From Halorientalis persicus (GTDB lineage Archaea; Halobacteriota; Halobacteria; Halobacteriales; Haloarculaceae), in assembly GCF_900110215.1 (NCBI RefSeq), contig NZ_FOCX01000010.1, forward strand, positions 62,001 through 126,000: 64,000 bases of DNA, read 5' to 3'. Each line of letters opens with the position of its first letter. Within the stretch, counting starts at the first letter, position 1. This document shows positions 34,254 to 43,169 of this stretch, in pieces. Under the pieces are notes generated by a model that was not told the DNA's origin, searched no databases, and saw nothing but the letters and a program-made list of their open reading frames with translations. A program made the position numbers and the translations under genes.

Positions 34254-34829
34254 ATGTCCCGCGTAGCGCTCCCACACGACGCGAAGGCGGGGCCGACAAA
34301 GTCGGAGGTCCGGGCCGTGTTGCTCTCGAAGCTGGGGCTCACGGACGCGGATCACTTCGTCGAGGTCGGCTCCTGTACCGGTGCGGTCACCATCGAGGCG
34401 GCCCGGCGGGCCGGACGCGTCACCGCCGTCGAACGCAAGGAATCGCGACTGGAGACGACCGAGAAGAACCTCCACGTCAACGAGACCAGTGCTGAGGTCG
34501 ACCTGCGGGCCGCGGAGGCCCCCGACGGCCTCCCCGAGGACGCCGACGCGCTCTTTCTCGGTGGCTCCCGCAACTACGAGGCCGTCCTCGACCACGCCGT
34601 CGAGACCGGCGTCGACCGCGTGATCATGAACGTCTCGCGGCTGGAAGTCGCCGGCGCGGCGACCGACGCCTTTCGCGAGCGGGACCTGCTGGAGGAGGTC
34701 CTCCAGTTCCAGGTCAGCCACGGCTACGAACTCGCCGGTGCGACGAGTTTCGACTCGGACAACCCGGTCTATATGCTGATCGGCAGCGCGAGTGATACGG
34801 AAGTTGCGGCGGACGGAGGGAAGACGTGA
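34254..34829 (+). CDS. cbiT: Cobalt-precorrin-6B/7 C15-methyltransferase, decarboxylating
   Basis: The 191-residue SAM-dependent enzyme of corrin-ring synthesis shows the class I methyltransferase motif HFVEVGSCTGAVTIEAAR (about residues 37-54) and FLGGSRNYEAVLDH typical of CbiT. It starts the cobalamin operon. The distance of about 27 nt from the TATA-like GTTTTATT suggests a leaderless mRNA. Its last codon overlaps the GTG start of the next gene. Confidence 0.92.
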   Translation: MSRVALPHDAKAGPTKSEVRAVLLSKLGLTDADHFVEVGSCTGAVTIEAARRAGRVTAVERKESRLETTEKNLHVNETSAEVDLRAAEAPDGLPEDADALFLGGSRNYEAVLDHAVETGVDRVIMNVSRLEVAGAATDAFRERDLLEEVLQFQVSHGYELAGATSFDSDNPVYMLIGSASDTEVAADGGKT

Positions 34830-35599
34830 CCCTCTACGGCGTCGGACTCGGGCCGGGCGAGCCCGATCTCGTGAGCGTTCGCGGCAAGCGGATTCTGGAG
34901 GATGTCGACGTGGTGTACTCGCCGGGCAGACTCTCACGGACTGTCGCGACCGAACACGTCCCCGAGGAACGGATCGGCGACCTCGATTTCCCGATGACAC
35001 GCGACGAGGAGAAGCTTCGGCGGGCCTGGAAGGACGCGGCGGCCGAGATCGCGCCCCGCGCTCGCGAAGGCGACGCCGCCTTCGTCACGCTCGGGGACCC
35101 CAACGTCTACTCGACGTTCGGCCACCTCCGCCGGACGCTCGACGCCTTCCATCCCGACGTGGATCTGGAAGTCGTTCCGGGCGTCAGCGCCATGACCGCG
35201 TTCGCGACGGCGCTGGGCGTCGAGATCCCGGCCGGGTCTGGGCTCGCGCTCCGGGAGGCCGACCAGGGGCGCTCGCCGACCGGGCCGGATCGGATGATCC
35301 TGTTCAAGGTGACCGATGCGCCCGCGACCCACGAGGGACTGGTCGACGCCGGCTACGACGTGACCTACGGTCGCCGGCTGTTCATGGCGCAAGGCGAGAC
35401 CGTCGTGACCGACGATCCCGACGAGATCGACGAGCGTGACTACTACACGCTAGCCTACGCGACGCGGAGCAACGCGGCGGAAGAACTGGCGACGGCGAAA
35501 TTCGAGACGGCCGACGACCGCAGTGGGCCCGTCACGGAGGAACGCGCCGAAGGTGTCGCCTGCGGCGACGAGTCGCCGGAGGTGCGTTCGGATGACTGA
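34826..35599 (+). CDS. cbiL: Cobalt-precorrin-2 C20-methyltransferase
   Basis: The 257-residue tetrapyrrole methylase has YGVGLGPGEPDLVSVRGKR at the start, TLGDPNVYSTFGHL, and VVPGVSAMTAFATALG, the standard SAM-binding loops of this family with CbiL/CobI-specific sequence. The last 35 residues form an acidic tail. The GTG start overlaps the cbiT stop. The overlap with the following gene is 8 bp, so the cluster is tightly coupled. Confidence 0.92.
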   Translation: MTLYGVGLGPGEPDLVSVRGKRILEDVDVVYSPGRLSRTVATEHVPEERIGDLDFPMTRDEEKLRRAWKDAAAEIAPRAREGDAAFVTLGDPNVYSTFGHLRRTLDAFHPDVDLEVVPGVSAMTAFATALGVEIPAGSGLALREADQGRSPTGPDRMILFKVTDAPATHEGLVDAGYDVTYGRRLFMAQGETVVTDDPDEIDERDYYTLAYATRSNAAEELATAKFETADDRSGPVTEERAEGVACGDESPEVRSDD

Positions 35600-36485
35600 C
35601 ACCGACCCGCAGGCCGCCATCGACGCCACCGCCGGCCGGGCCGAGCGCGATCAGCGCGTCTACGAACACAGCGCCGGCGACGAGCAGGAGGGGATCCCCT
35701 TCATCGGTGCTGGCCCCGGCGACCCGAAACTGCTGACGGTGGCCGGCCGCGAACTCGTCGAGGCCGCCGATCTGGTGGTTCACGCGGGCTCGCTGGTCAA
35801 CAGCGAACTGCTGGCGGAGTACTGCGCGGAGGCAGAGACGGTCTCTTCGATCGGGAAGGACCTCGAAGAGTTGATTCCGCTGATGCGGGACGCCTACGAG
35901 GACGGCGAGAACGTCGTCCGACTCCACAGCGGCGACCCCGCGATCTACGGCGCGGCGCTGGAGCAGATGGACGCGCTGGAACACGAGGGCGTCCCGACGT
36001 ACTTCGTCCCGGGCGTGACCGCGGCCTTCGCCGCCAGCGCCACCCTGCGCACCCAGTTGACGCTCAACGAAGTCTCGAACCACGTCGCGTTCACCCGACC
36101 ACAGGGCAAGACGCTGGACGCCGACGAGGACCACATCGCCGAGTTCGTCGAGATGGGCGACGTGACGACCTGTATCTACCTCGGCACCCACGCGGTCGCC
36201 GATACGATGGACCGCCTGCTGGAGCAGGGTCACGATCCCGAGACGCCCGTGGCGGTCGTCTACCACGCGTCCTGGCCCGACGAGGACGTGATCGAGGGCA
36301 CCATCGCGACCATTGGCGATCGCGTCGAAGACGCGGGCTATCGCGCCTCCGCGCTGGTCATCATCGGCGAGGCGGTCGCGGGCGACGGCTACGAGCGGTC
36401 CTATCTCTACGACGGCTGGGCGTCGCGAGGGAGCGACGACGACGCGGAGACGGACGCGACCACCGGAACGGAGGCAGACGACTGA
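35592..36485 (+). CDS. cbiF: Cobalt-precorrin-4 C11-methyltransferase
   Basis: The 297-residue protein reads PFIGAGPGDPKLLTVAGREL, VHAGSLVNSELL, VRLHSGDPAIYGAALEQM and YFVPGVTAAFAASATLRTQLTL; these are the diagnostic CbiF/CobM segments. It methylates C11 of the corrin precursor. The N-terminal 35 residues and C-terminal 25 residues are acidic haloarchaeal extensions. The start overlaps the preceding gene by 8 bp and the stop overlaps the cbiG start. Confidence 0.95.
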   Translation: MTDTDPQAAIDATAGRAERDQRVYEHSAGDEQEGIPFIGAGPGDPKLLTVAGRELVEAADLVVHAGSLVNSELLAEYCAEAETVSSIGKDLEELIPLMRDAYEDGENVVRLHSGDPAIYGAALEQMDALEHEGVPTYFVPGVTAAFAASATLRTQLTLNEVSNHVAFTRPQGKTLDADEDHIAEFVEMGDVTTCIYLGTHAVADTMDRLLEQGHDPETPVAVVYHASWPDEDVIEGTIATIGDRVEDAGYRASALVIIGEAVAGDGYERSYLYDGWASRGSDDDAETDATTGTEADD

Positions 36486-37486
36486 TGAGTACGGACACGG
36501 ACGACACGGCGGACGGGAGTACCGACGCGGACACCGACGACTCGGGCGGCCACTGTTCGACGCCGGACAGCGACGGTGAGGTCGCCGAGGAGATCGCGGT
36601 CATTTCCTTCGAGCGCAAGTGGGAGACTGCGGAGGAGATACGCGACGAGATCGGCGACCGCTACGAGACGATCGACCTGATCGAGTACCACGGTGAGGTG
36701 TTCGCCGAGCACTGGGGCGAGTACAACTGCTTCGTGGGCCTGATGGCCAGCGGGATCGCGATGCGCAAGACTGCGCCGCTACTGGACGACAAGTGGGACG
36801 ACCCTGCCATCGTCGTGGTCGACGAGGAACTGACGTGGGCCATCCCGATCACGGGCGGCCACCACGGCGCGAACCAGGTGGCCGACGACCTGGCCACGAT
36901 GGGCGCGGTGCCGGCGATGACCACGGCCTCGGAAGCCGCGGACAAGCAGGGCGTCGAGAAGCAGGCCAAGGCACTGGACGCCCACGTCGTCAACGGCGAT
37001 TCCACCGTGGCGACGAACCTCGCCGTGCTGGACGACGAACTCGGCCCCGTCGAACGGCTGGACGGCCCGAAGGCCGTGATGGTCGACGACGACGTGACCG
37101 TGCTGAAACGGAACGGCGAGGACGGCGTGGTACTTGGCACCGGCAGCGTCTCCGGCGCGAAAGCCGAGCAGTTCGAGACCGCCTGGAGAAGTGCCCTCGA
37201 AGGCACCGACTACGACCTCGCCGACGTGGACTTCGTGGCGACCGGGACCCGGAAGGAAGACGAGGATGGGTTGCTGGAAGCCGCGGCCGAGTTGGACCTG
37301 GGGGTCGTCTCCTTCGAGAAGGAGACCCTGGAGGAGTTCGAGGGGCCGACCCCCTCGCGGTCGAAGGAGTTGATCGGCTGGCCCGGGATCTCGGAGGCCA
37401 GCGCCATCGCGGGCGGGCGCGACCACGAACTGCTCCGCGAGAAAGAACGCTACGACGAGGCGGTGACGGTGGCGGTCGGACGATGA
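36485..37486 (+). CDS. cbiG: Cobalt-precorrin-5A hydrolase
   Basis: The 333-residue protein opens the C20-methylated ring and releases acetaldehyde in the anaerobic pathway. It has the CbiG central core (CFVGLMASGIAMRKTAPLLDDKW, VVDEELTWAIPITGGHHGAN) and C-terminal core (VATGTRKEDEDGLLEAA). The N-terminal 35 residues are a Thr/Asp-rich tail. The start and stop overlap the neighbours by 1 and 4 bp. Confidence 0.93.
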   Translation: MSTDTDDTADGSTDADTDDSGGHCSTPDSDGEVAEEIAVISFERKWETAEEIRDEIGDRYETIDLIEYHGEVFAEHWGEYNCFVGLMASGIAMRKTAPLLDDKWDDPAIVVVDEELTWAIPITGGHHGANQVADDLATMGAVPAMTTASEAADKQGVEKQAKALDAHVVNGDSTVATNLAVLDDELGPVERLDGPKAVMVDDDVTVLKRNGEDGVVLGTGSVSGAKAEQFETAWRSALEGTDYDLADVDFVATGTRKEDEDGLLEAAAELDLGVVSFEKETLEEFEGPTPSRSKELIGWPGISEASAIAGGRDHELLREKERYDEAVTVAVGR

Positions 37487-38382
37487 GCGGAGCCGAGAGC
37501 GGCGACGATGAGTACGGCACCCTCTACGTCGTCGGCATCGGCCCGGGCCTGCCGGGTGGCATGACCCAGCGGGCCAAAGACGTCATCCGGACCGCCGACT
37601 GTGTGGTCGCCTCGAACCTCTACCAGGAGTTCCTCCGGAAAGACGGGACCCTGCCGCCCGAGAGCGCCGCGGTCGAGGCCGCGGCGGACGGAGGGAGTGT
37701 CGCCGAAGACGCTGGCGGGACCGTCCTCGAACGCCCGAACGGGCGACGCCAGGAACTGGTCCGGTCGACGATGGGGCGGCAGGTCGAACTCGCCCGGGAA
37801 GCCTTCGAGCGGGTTCGCGCTGGCGAGGACGTGGCTCACGTCTCGGGCGGCGACCCGAACGTCTACGGCAAGAGCGACCTCGTGTTCACGATGGCCGAGG
37901 AGGAAGGGGCGACGGACGTGCCCATCGAGATCGTCCCCGGCGTCACGGCGGCGCTGGGTGGGGCGGCCAACCTCGGCGCGCCGCTCTCGAACGACTTCTG
38001 TACGGTCTCGCTGTCGGACAAGTGGCGCGGCTGGGACGAGATCGCCGAGAAACTGCGGGCAGCCGCCATCTCGGGGTTCGTGATCGTCCTCTACAACTGC
38101 TGGCGCGACTACGAGCGGGCCATCGAGGTCGTTCGGGAGGAGCGGGCCGACGACGTGCCCGTCGCGATCATCAACGACGCCGGCCGCGACGACGCCGGCC
38201 GCAACGTCGACGGCGAGACCCACACGATCACCACCCTCGCCGACGTGACCGACCACGACGAGAAGGTCGGCGGGATGGGCTCGTCCATCCTGATCGGCAC
38301 CCACGAGACCGAGGTCTGGGAAAACGACCACCGCGAGTTCCTGGTCACGCCCCGCGGCGGGCGTGACGTGGAGGATTTCTAA
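37483..38382 (+). CDS. cbiH: Cobalt-precorrin-3B C17-methyltransferase
   Basis: The 299-residue tetrapyrrole methylase shows YVVGIGPGLPGGMTQRAKDV, HVSGGDPNVYGKSDLVF, IVPGVTAALGGAANLGAPLSNDF and VIVLYNCWRDYERA, which define CbiH/CobJ. It is one of two consecutive CbiH-like genes; haloarchaea typically carry both. The copies differ in the loop after the first strand. It is the less modified copy, with no cysteine-rich tail. Confidence 0.92.
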   Translation: MSGAESGDDEYGTLYVVGIGPGLPGGMTQRAKDVIRTADCVVASNLYQEFLRKDGTLPPESAAVEAAADGGSVAEDAGGTVLERPNGRRQELVRSTMGRQVELAREAFERVRAGEDVAHVSGGDPNVYGKSDLVFTMAEEEGATDVPIEIVPGVTAALGGAANLGAPLSNDFCTVSLSDKWRGWDEIAEKLRAAAISGFVIVLYNCWRDYERAIEVVREERADDVPVAIINDAGRDDAGRNVDGETHTITTLADVTDHDEKVGGMGSSILIGTHETEVWENDHREFLVTPRGGRDVEDF

Positions 38383-38385
38383 ACT

Positions 38386-39405
38386 ATGAGTACCGACGAC
38401 ACCACCACCAACGACGCGAGTACAGAGACGGAATCGAAGTGTGGAGCCTCGACCAGCGAATCCGAGGCCAGTACCGAATCGAAATGCGGTGGAACGACCA
38501 CGGAGACGGCGGAAACCACCAGCGATTCGAAGTGTGGCGGGTCTTCGTCGTCGAGTTCCTCGAACGGGTGCGGTGGGAGTTCCGGCGATGACGAGGAGGA
38601 GGTCGGCGCGACCGTCGACGACTTCGACGCCGACCCCGGCCAGCTGGTCGCGGTCGGGCTCGGTCCCGGCCAGCCCGAGGGGATGACTGACCGTGCCAAG
38701 ACCGCCCTCGCGGAGGCCGAACACATCGTGGGCTACACCACCTACGTCGACCTCCTGCCCGACGAGATCACCGAGGCCGCCGAGGACATCTACGACACGC
38801 CGATGTGCGGCGAGGTCTCCCGGACCGAGGAGGCCATCGACCGGGCCCTCGCGGGCAACGACGTGGCGATCATCGGCAGCGGCGATCCCAACGTCTACGC
38901 ACTGGCCGGCCTCGCCCTGGAGATCGTCGAGTCCAAGGGCGCGACCGCCTCGATGCTCGATTTCGACGTGGTGCCCGGCGTTCCGGCGGCTCAGTCCTGT
39001 GCGGCACGAGTCGGCGCACCCCTCGTGAACGACACCGTCTCGATCTCGCTGTCGGACCACCTCACCGACATGCCGACAATCGAGTCGCGACTCCACGCGG
39101 TCGCCAAAGAGGGATTCACCATCTCGATCTACAACCCCTGGAGCCGCAAGCGCCGCGAGAACTTCGAGAAGTGCTGTGAGATCCTGCTGGAACACCGCGA
39201 TCCCGAGACGCCCGTTGGCGTCGTCCACGCGGCCGGCCGCGAGGACGAGGAAGTCGAGATCGTCGACCTCGAAGACCTGCCGGAACTGGGCGAGACCGAC
39301 CTGATCGACATGACGACGACGATCCTCGTGGGCAACGAGGACACCTACGTCTGGGACGACCGGATGGTGACTCCCCGGGGCTACGAGACAAAGTACGACT
39401 ACTGA
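38386..39405 (+). CDS. cbiH2: Second CbiH-like methyltransferase with cysteine-bearing Ser/Thr tail
   Basis: This 339-residue paralogue of the preceding gene reads AVGLGPGQPEGMTDRAKTAL, IIGSGDPNVYALAGLALEI and ISIYNPWSRKRRENFEKCCE. The first 75 residues are unlike any methylase: a low-complexity Ser/Thr/Glu stretch with four SKCG or NGCG units (C19, C34, C50, C62). That looks like a flexible metal-binding tail, perhaps for cobalt or an Fe-S cluster. The methylase core suggests C17 methylation or ring contraction shared with the other copy. Confidence 0.88.
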   Translation: MSTDDTTTNDASTETESKCGASTSESEASTESKCGGTTTETAETTSDSKCGGSSSSSSSNGCGGSSGDDEEEVGATVDDFDADPGQLVAVGLGPGQPEGMTDRAKTALAEAEHIVGYTTYVDLLPDEITEAAEDIYDTPMCGEVSRTEEAIDRALAGNDVAIIGSGDPNVYALAGLALEIVESKGATASMLDFDVVPGVPAAQSCAARVGAPLVNDTVSISLSDHLTDMPTIESRLHAVAKEGFTISIYNPWSRKRRENFEKCCEILLEHRDPETPVGVVHAAGREDEEVEIVDLEDLPELGETDLIDMTTTILVGNEDTYVWDDRMVTPRGYETKYDY

Positions 39406-39653
39406 TGACCTACACCATCACGCTCGACCGGGCGGCCTGTGACGGCATCTTCGCCTGTCTCGTCCGGGACGACCGGTTCACCGAACGCGAGGACGGACTG
39501 GCCGGGATCGAGGGCGAGGCAGCCGACGGCCCCGTGTCGGAAACTGCGACGGTGACCGTCTCCTTCGACGACGACCGACTCGCCGATGCCGAGCAGGCCG
39601 CCGCGGCGTGTCCCGTCGACGCGATCAGCGTCACCGAGGAGGGCGAGTCATGA
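39405..39653 (+). CDS. Small ferredoxin-like protein
   Basis: The 82-residue protein has C12 and C18 (CDGIFAC) and a third cysteine in AAAACPVDAISV. It lacks the middle cysteine of a 4Fe-4S motif, so a 3Fe-4S cluster is most likely. Bacterial precorrin-3B synthesis uses Fe-S redox proteins; here it may supply electrons for ring contraction or cobalt reduction. It is co-translated with cbiH2 and the next gene. Confidence 0.8.
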   Translation: MTYTITLDRAACDGIFACLVRDDRFTEREDGLAGIEGEAADGPVSETATVTVSFDDDRLADAEQAAAACPVDAISVTEEGES

Positions 39654-40324
39654 GCGTCGAGACCGGCGTCCCCTCTGACTTGCTGGCCAGCCACCCCGAA
39701 ACGGCCTACTTCTGGGGTCGCGTCGTCGGCGACGGCGACCTCGGTGAGAACTCGATCACCGTCCGAACGAGCGACGAGACAGCCGCTCGCCGGCTCGCGG
39801 CCATCGCCGGCTCCGAGCAGGTCGATAAGCGCATCCGCGAACGGGAGTACGCTCACGACACGTCGATCACACGGACTGAGGAGGAGTTCACGGTCCAGGT
39901 GTTCGGCGACCTGCCGGGCCGCGCCTCGGCAGCCTTCGGCCTGCCACGGAACGGTCAGCCCGGCGGTTACCGCTTCGACACCTTCGCCGACCACGACCGC
40001 GAACTCCTGCGCGGCCTGCTGGAAGGCTGTGGCACCATCTGTTTCAAGAGTTCCGCGGGAACGGTCGGCCTCTCGTTCGTTGCCGACGACCGCCGACTGC
40101 TGGAGACGATCCAGGGTCTGCTCGACGGACTGCCCGTCGACGCACCCAGTGGGGAAATCGCCGAGACCTCCTCGGGTGGCTACTGGTTCGGCGTCGACGA
40201 CGCGGCCGTCCCGACCGTCGGCCCGTGGCTCTACGAAGGAAGTGAGGAGACCGGACTGTTCGCGCCGTCGCGGCGGCGGAAACTCCAGCGGAGCCTCGAA
40301 CAGGCCGCGGAGGTCGACCCGTGA
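39650..40324 (+). CDS. LAGLIDADG-like domain protein of the cobalamin operon
   Basis: The 224-residue protein has two motifs that follow the LAGLIDADG homing-endonuclease fold: YFWGRVVGDGDLGENSITVR (residues 20-39) and LLRGLLEGCGTICF (119-132), each starting a beta-alpha unit such as VRTSDETAARRLAAIAG. In the second motif the catalytic acidic residue is replaced by C127, so nuclease activity is unlikely. Its place inside the operon, overlapping both neighbours, argues for a fixed role in cobalamin synthesis. That role is not known to me. Confidence 0.65.
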   Translation: MSVETGVPSDLLASHPETAYFWGRVVGDGDLGENSITVRTSDETAARRLAAIAGSEQVDKRIREREYAHDTSITRTEEEFTVQVFGDLPGRASAAFGLPRNGQPGGYRFDTFADHDRELLRGLLEGCGTICFKSSAGTVGLSFVADDRRLLETIQGLLDGLPVDAPSGEIAETSSGGYWFGVDDAAVPTVGPWLYEGSEETGLFAPSRRRKLQRSLEQAAEVDP

Positions 40325-41553
40325 GTCGCAGTACGACCGGTTCGGAGGGGGGACGGCCCTTCGACGACGAGGCGGTCCTGCTGGTCGGCCACGGCTCCCG
40401 CCGCGAGAAGTCCAACGAGCAGGTCCGCGAGCTGGCGGTCGCACTCGAAGACCGACTGGGCGTGCCGGTGGACGCGGGCTTTCTCGAACTCGCAGAGCCA
40501 GCGATCCCCGAGGCGATCGCCGGGCTCGCGAGCACTGTCTCGGAAGTCACCGTCGTCCCGCTCTCGCTGTTCGCCGCGAGTCACGTGAAAAACGACGTGC
40601 CGCTGGCCGTCCAGCAGGCCCGGGCCGAACACGACGGCCTGACCGTCAACAACGGCGCACACCTCGGGATTCACCCCGCCATCGTGGATCTGCTGGACGA
40701 CCGCGCGGCGGCCGTCGAGGCTGAACTGGGCGTCGACCGCGCGGACGACGACGTAATCGCCGTCGTCTGTGCCCGTGGGTCGAGCGACCCCGACGCCAAC
40801 GGCGACGTCCACAAACTCGCCCGCCTGCTCGACGAGGGGCGGGCGTTCTCGCGGGTCGAGGCCTCGTTCATCGGCGTGACCGAACCGGTACTCGAAGATA
40901 GCCTGCACGGGATCGCCAAGCGTCGGCCCGACGCTGTGGTCGTGATCCCGTATATGCTGGGCGACGGCGTCCTCACCCAGCGGATACGTGACCACACCGA
41001 CGAGTTCGACGAGGAATATCCCTACGTCGATGCGGCGGCGGGCGACCCGCTGGGCACGGATTCTCGATTGCTGGACGTGCTGGGCGACCGCTGGCAGGAG
41101 GCCCGCAGCGGGAGCGTGGAGATGTCCTGTGACACCTGCAAGTACAAGGTCGAACTCGACGGCTACGAGGAAGACGTGGGCGGCGCGCGGGCGATGCTCC
41201 GGGCGCTGACCCACCAGGAGACCCACGCCGACCGCGAGGACGTGGCCGACGACCCGCACGTCCACGACGCGCCCGAGAAACACGTCGCGGTCTGTACGAA
41301 CCAGACCTGCGCCGCCGACGGCGCGCCCGCCGTCCTCGAACGCCTCCGCCAGGCCGTCCGGGACTCGGATCAGGCGGACGCCCGTATCACCCGCTCGTCC
41401 TGTCTCGGCCGCTGTGGCGAGGGGCCCATGGTCGCCGTGTATCCGGACGGCGTCTGGTACGGCGACACCGACGAGGACGCCGCCGACCGCATCGTCTCGT
41501 CCCACCTCGATCGGGACCGCATCGTCTCCGACCTCGTGGATCAGACACTGTGA
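40321..41553 (+). CDS. cbiX: CbiX sirohydrochlorin cobaltochelatase fused to thioredoxin-like 2Fe-2S ferredoxin
   Basis: The 410-residue protein has two CbiX half-domains (residues 15-125, LLVGHGSRREKSNEQVREL with the active His; and 135-245, VVCARGSSDPDANGD), a linker with a CDTCKYKVE motif, and a C-terminal 2Fe-2S thioredoxin-like domain (VCTNQTCAADGAP, then SSCLGRCGEGPMVAVYPDGVWY). It inserts cobalt into sirohydrochlorin early in the pathway. The ferredoxin fusion is known in some archaeal and plant-type chelatases. It starts at GTG overlapping the upstream stop. Confidence 0.9.
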   Translation: MSRSTTGSEGGRPFDDEAVLLVGHGSRREKSNEQVRELAVALEDRLGVPVDAGFLELAEPAIPEAIAGLASTVSEVTVVPLSLFAASHVKNDVPLAVQQARAEHDGLTVNNGAHLGIHPAIVDLLDDRAAAVEAELGVDRADDDVIAVVCARGSSDPDANGDVHKLARLLDEGRAFSRVEASFIGVTEPVLEDSLHGIAKRRPDAVVVIPYMLGDGVLTQRIRDHTDEFDEEYPYVDAAAGDPLGTDSRLLDVLGDRWQEARSGSVEMSCDTCKYKVELDGYEEDVGGARAMLRALTHQETHADREDVADDPHVHDAPEKHVAVCTNQTCAADGAPAVLERLRQAVRDSDQADARITRSSCLGRCGEGPMVAVYPDGVWYGDTDEDAADRIVSSHLDRDRIVSDLVDQTL

Positions 41554-41562
41554 TCGACACCA

Positions 41563-41934
41563 ATGAGCTGTGACGAACTCGAAGCCCTGCGACTGGGCGT
41601 CATGACGGCACTCGGCATCGGCGACGAAAGCACGCGCGAACACGCGAGAAAAGAACTGGAGGGAAGCATGGAGGGCCCCATCGAAGCCCTCGCAAACGCG
41701 GAGACGTTACCGGAGATCGAACGCCACCTCGACGCCGCCCTCGTCGACCTCGAAGCGGAGGTCGCGGCGATGGACCCCGACGATCCCGAGTACGACTACA
41801 CCCGCGGCCGCCTCGTGGCCGTTCGGGACGCCGAGCGGGCGATCCACCGGCTGACCGAACAGGCCGAGAGCGTCCTTGAGGGCTTCGGCGAGGCCCACCA
41901 CCACCTCCACGAGGCGTTCCCGGTCGATGAGTAG
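41563..41934 (+). CDS. DUF3209 family protein
   Basis: This 123-residue helical protein resembles the family annotated DUF3209 in haloarchaeal cobalamin clusters: MSCDELEALRLGVMTALGIGD, HLDAALVDLEAEVAAMDP, and the His-rich GEAHHHLHEAF end. The His cluster might bind cobalt. It lies 9 bp after cbiX and its end overlaps the next gene by 8 bp. The function is not established. Confidence 0.75.
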   Translation: MSCDELEALRLGVMTALGIGDESTREHARKELEGSMEGPIEALANAETLPEIERHLDAALVDLEAEVAAMDPDDPEYDYTRGRLVAVRDAERAIHRLTEQAESVLEGFGEAHHHLHEAFPVDE

Positions 41935-43153
41935 TCGCGGCCGACAGACTGCTTCGCTCGGGGAGATCGACCCTGCCGGATCGCGCCACCTCGGCAAGCG
42001 GTCGGCCGTCGCACTGACCGACGGCGCAGTGCTGGTCGGAACGGCCGACGGCGACCTCCGTGCGTTCGACCGCAATCTGACGCCACGCTGGACCGCAACC
42101 GAGAACGGGCCCGGCGATGGAAGCCTCGTGTCCATCGACACCGTCGAGGGCATAGCGGTCGTCGGCGAACGTGGTCCCTCGGGCACAGTCCGGTGTCACG
42201 ATCTGGATTCCGGAGAACTGGTCTGGCGCTACGAGACCGCCGACGACGTGGGTGACCCCCAGAACGAGACGCGGTTCCTGTTGCCGTTCGTCGCGGACGT
42301 GGTCGCGGGCGAGGAGCGAATCTACGTCGCGGCGCGGCGGTACGAACGCGGCGACGACGGCCGAACGTTCGACAGCGTCGTCTACGCCTTCGACCTTGAC
42401 GGGACCGTCGAGTGGCGCTACCGGGCGGACGCCTCGCCGATCAGCCTCGCCGTTCGGGACAGTCGCGTGGCCGTGGCGTACAATCGCTGTCCGGGCGACC
42501 ACCAGTGTGGCCTGGTCGTGCTGGACAGCGCGGACGGAACGGAGCGCATGACCTGGGATCCCGGAACCGACGGGGGCCGACGGGTCGGTGACGTGTCACT
42601 GCTCGCCGACGGCATCGCCGTCGCGAGCCACGGCGACTACTGCGGGTACCGCCTGAACGAGGACGGGAGTCACCGCTGGCGGGCTCCCCTGGCGACGCCC
42701 GCGACGGTCGAGGGCGAGCGCGTCTACGCCTACCCGAACCACGTCCACGCCACGTCGGCGGGCGCGGTGTTCGTGACCGGCAACACCTACCCCGAGGAAG
42801 GGCGCGAGACCGAGGCACGACACCCCAACGAACACACTGTGGTCGGGGTCACGCTGGACGGTGAGCACGCCTGGCGCGACCCTATCGGGGGGTTCGCGAC
42901 CGGCATCGGAACCGCGGGCGACCGGCTCGCCGTGCCGAGCGCACAGCACTTCCGGGACCGCGACGCCACGGGGCACGGCCTGGGAGTGTTCGGCGTAGCC
43001 GACGGCCCGATGTCGGCCCTCGACGCCGACGGCGTACTCACGGCCGCGGCGCTCGACGACGAGAGCGTGGTCGCGGTCGAGGAACCGGTCGCGTATCACG
43101 ACGAAAGCGACGAGCGTGGCGCGTATCGCGTGCTGCGAGGCGCCCGTGAGTGA
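41927..43153 (+). CDS. Beta-propeller (PQQ/WD-like) protein in the cobalamin operon
   Basis: The 408-residue protein is made of repeated four-stranded blades such as AVALTDGAVLVGTADGDLRAF, GTVRCHDLDSGELVWRYE and VVYAFDLDGTVEWRYR, the pattern of BamB/PQQ-like propellers. It has no signal peptide, so it is probably cytoplasmic. It is last in the cbi operon and overlaps the preceding gene. A chaperone or scaffolding role for pathway enzymes is plausible but unproven. Confidence 0.75.
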   Translation: MSSRGRQTASLGEIDPAGSRHLGKRSAVALTDGAVLVGTADGDLRAFDRNLTPRWTATENGPGDGSLVSIDTVEGIAVVGERGPSGTVRCHDLDSGELVWRYETADDVGDPQNETRFLLPFVADVVAGEERIYVAARRYERGDDGRTFDSVVYAFDLDGTVEWRYRADASPISLAVRDSRVAVAYNRCPGDHQCGLVVLDSADGTERMTWDPGTDGGRRVGDVSLLADGIAVASHGDYCGYRLNEDGSHRWRAPLATPATVEGERVYAYPNHVHATSAGAVFVTGNTYPEEGRETEARHPNEHTVVGVTLDGEHAWRDPIGGFATGIGTAGDRLAVPSAQHFRDRDATGHGLGVFGVADGPMSALDADGVLTAAALDDESVVAVEEPVAYHDESDERGAYRVLRGARE

Positions 43154-43169
43154 ACCGAGCCGGTTCCGC

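Noticed and set aside
37450..39228. 592-codon minus-strand frame opposite the two cbiH genes
   Set aside because: It is antisense to conserved methyltransferases and shows no motif or sensible start region.
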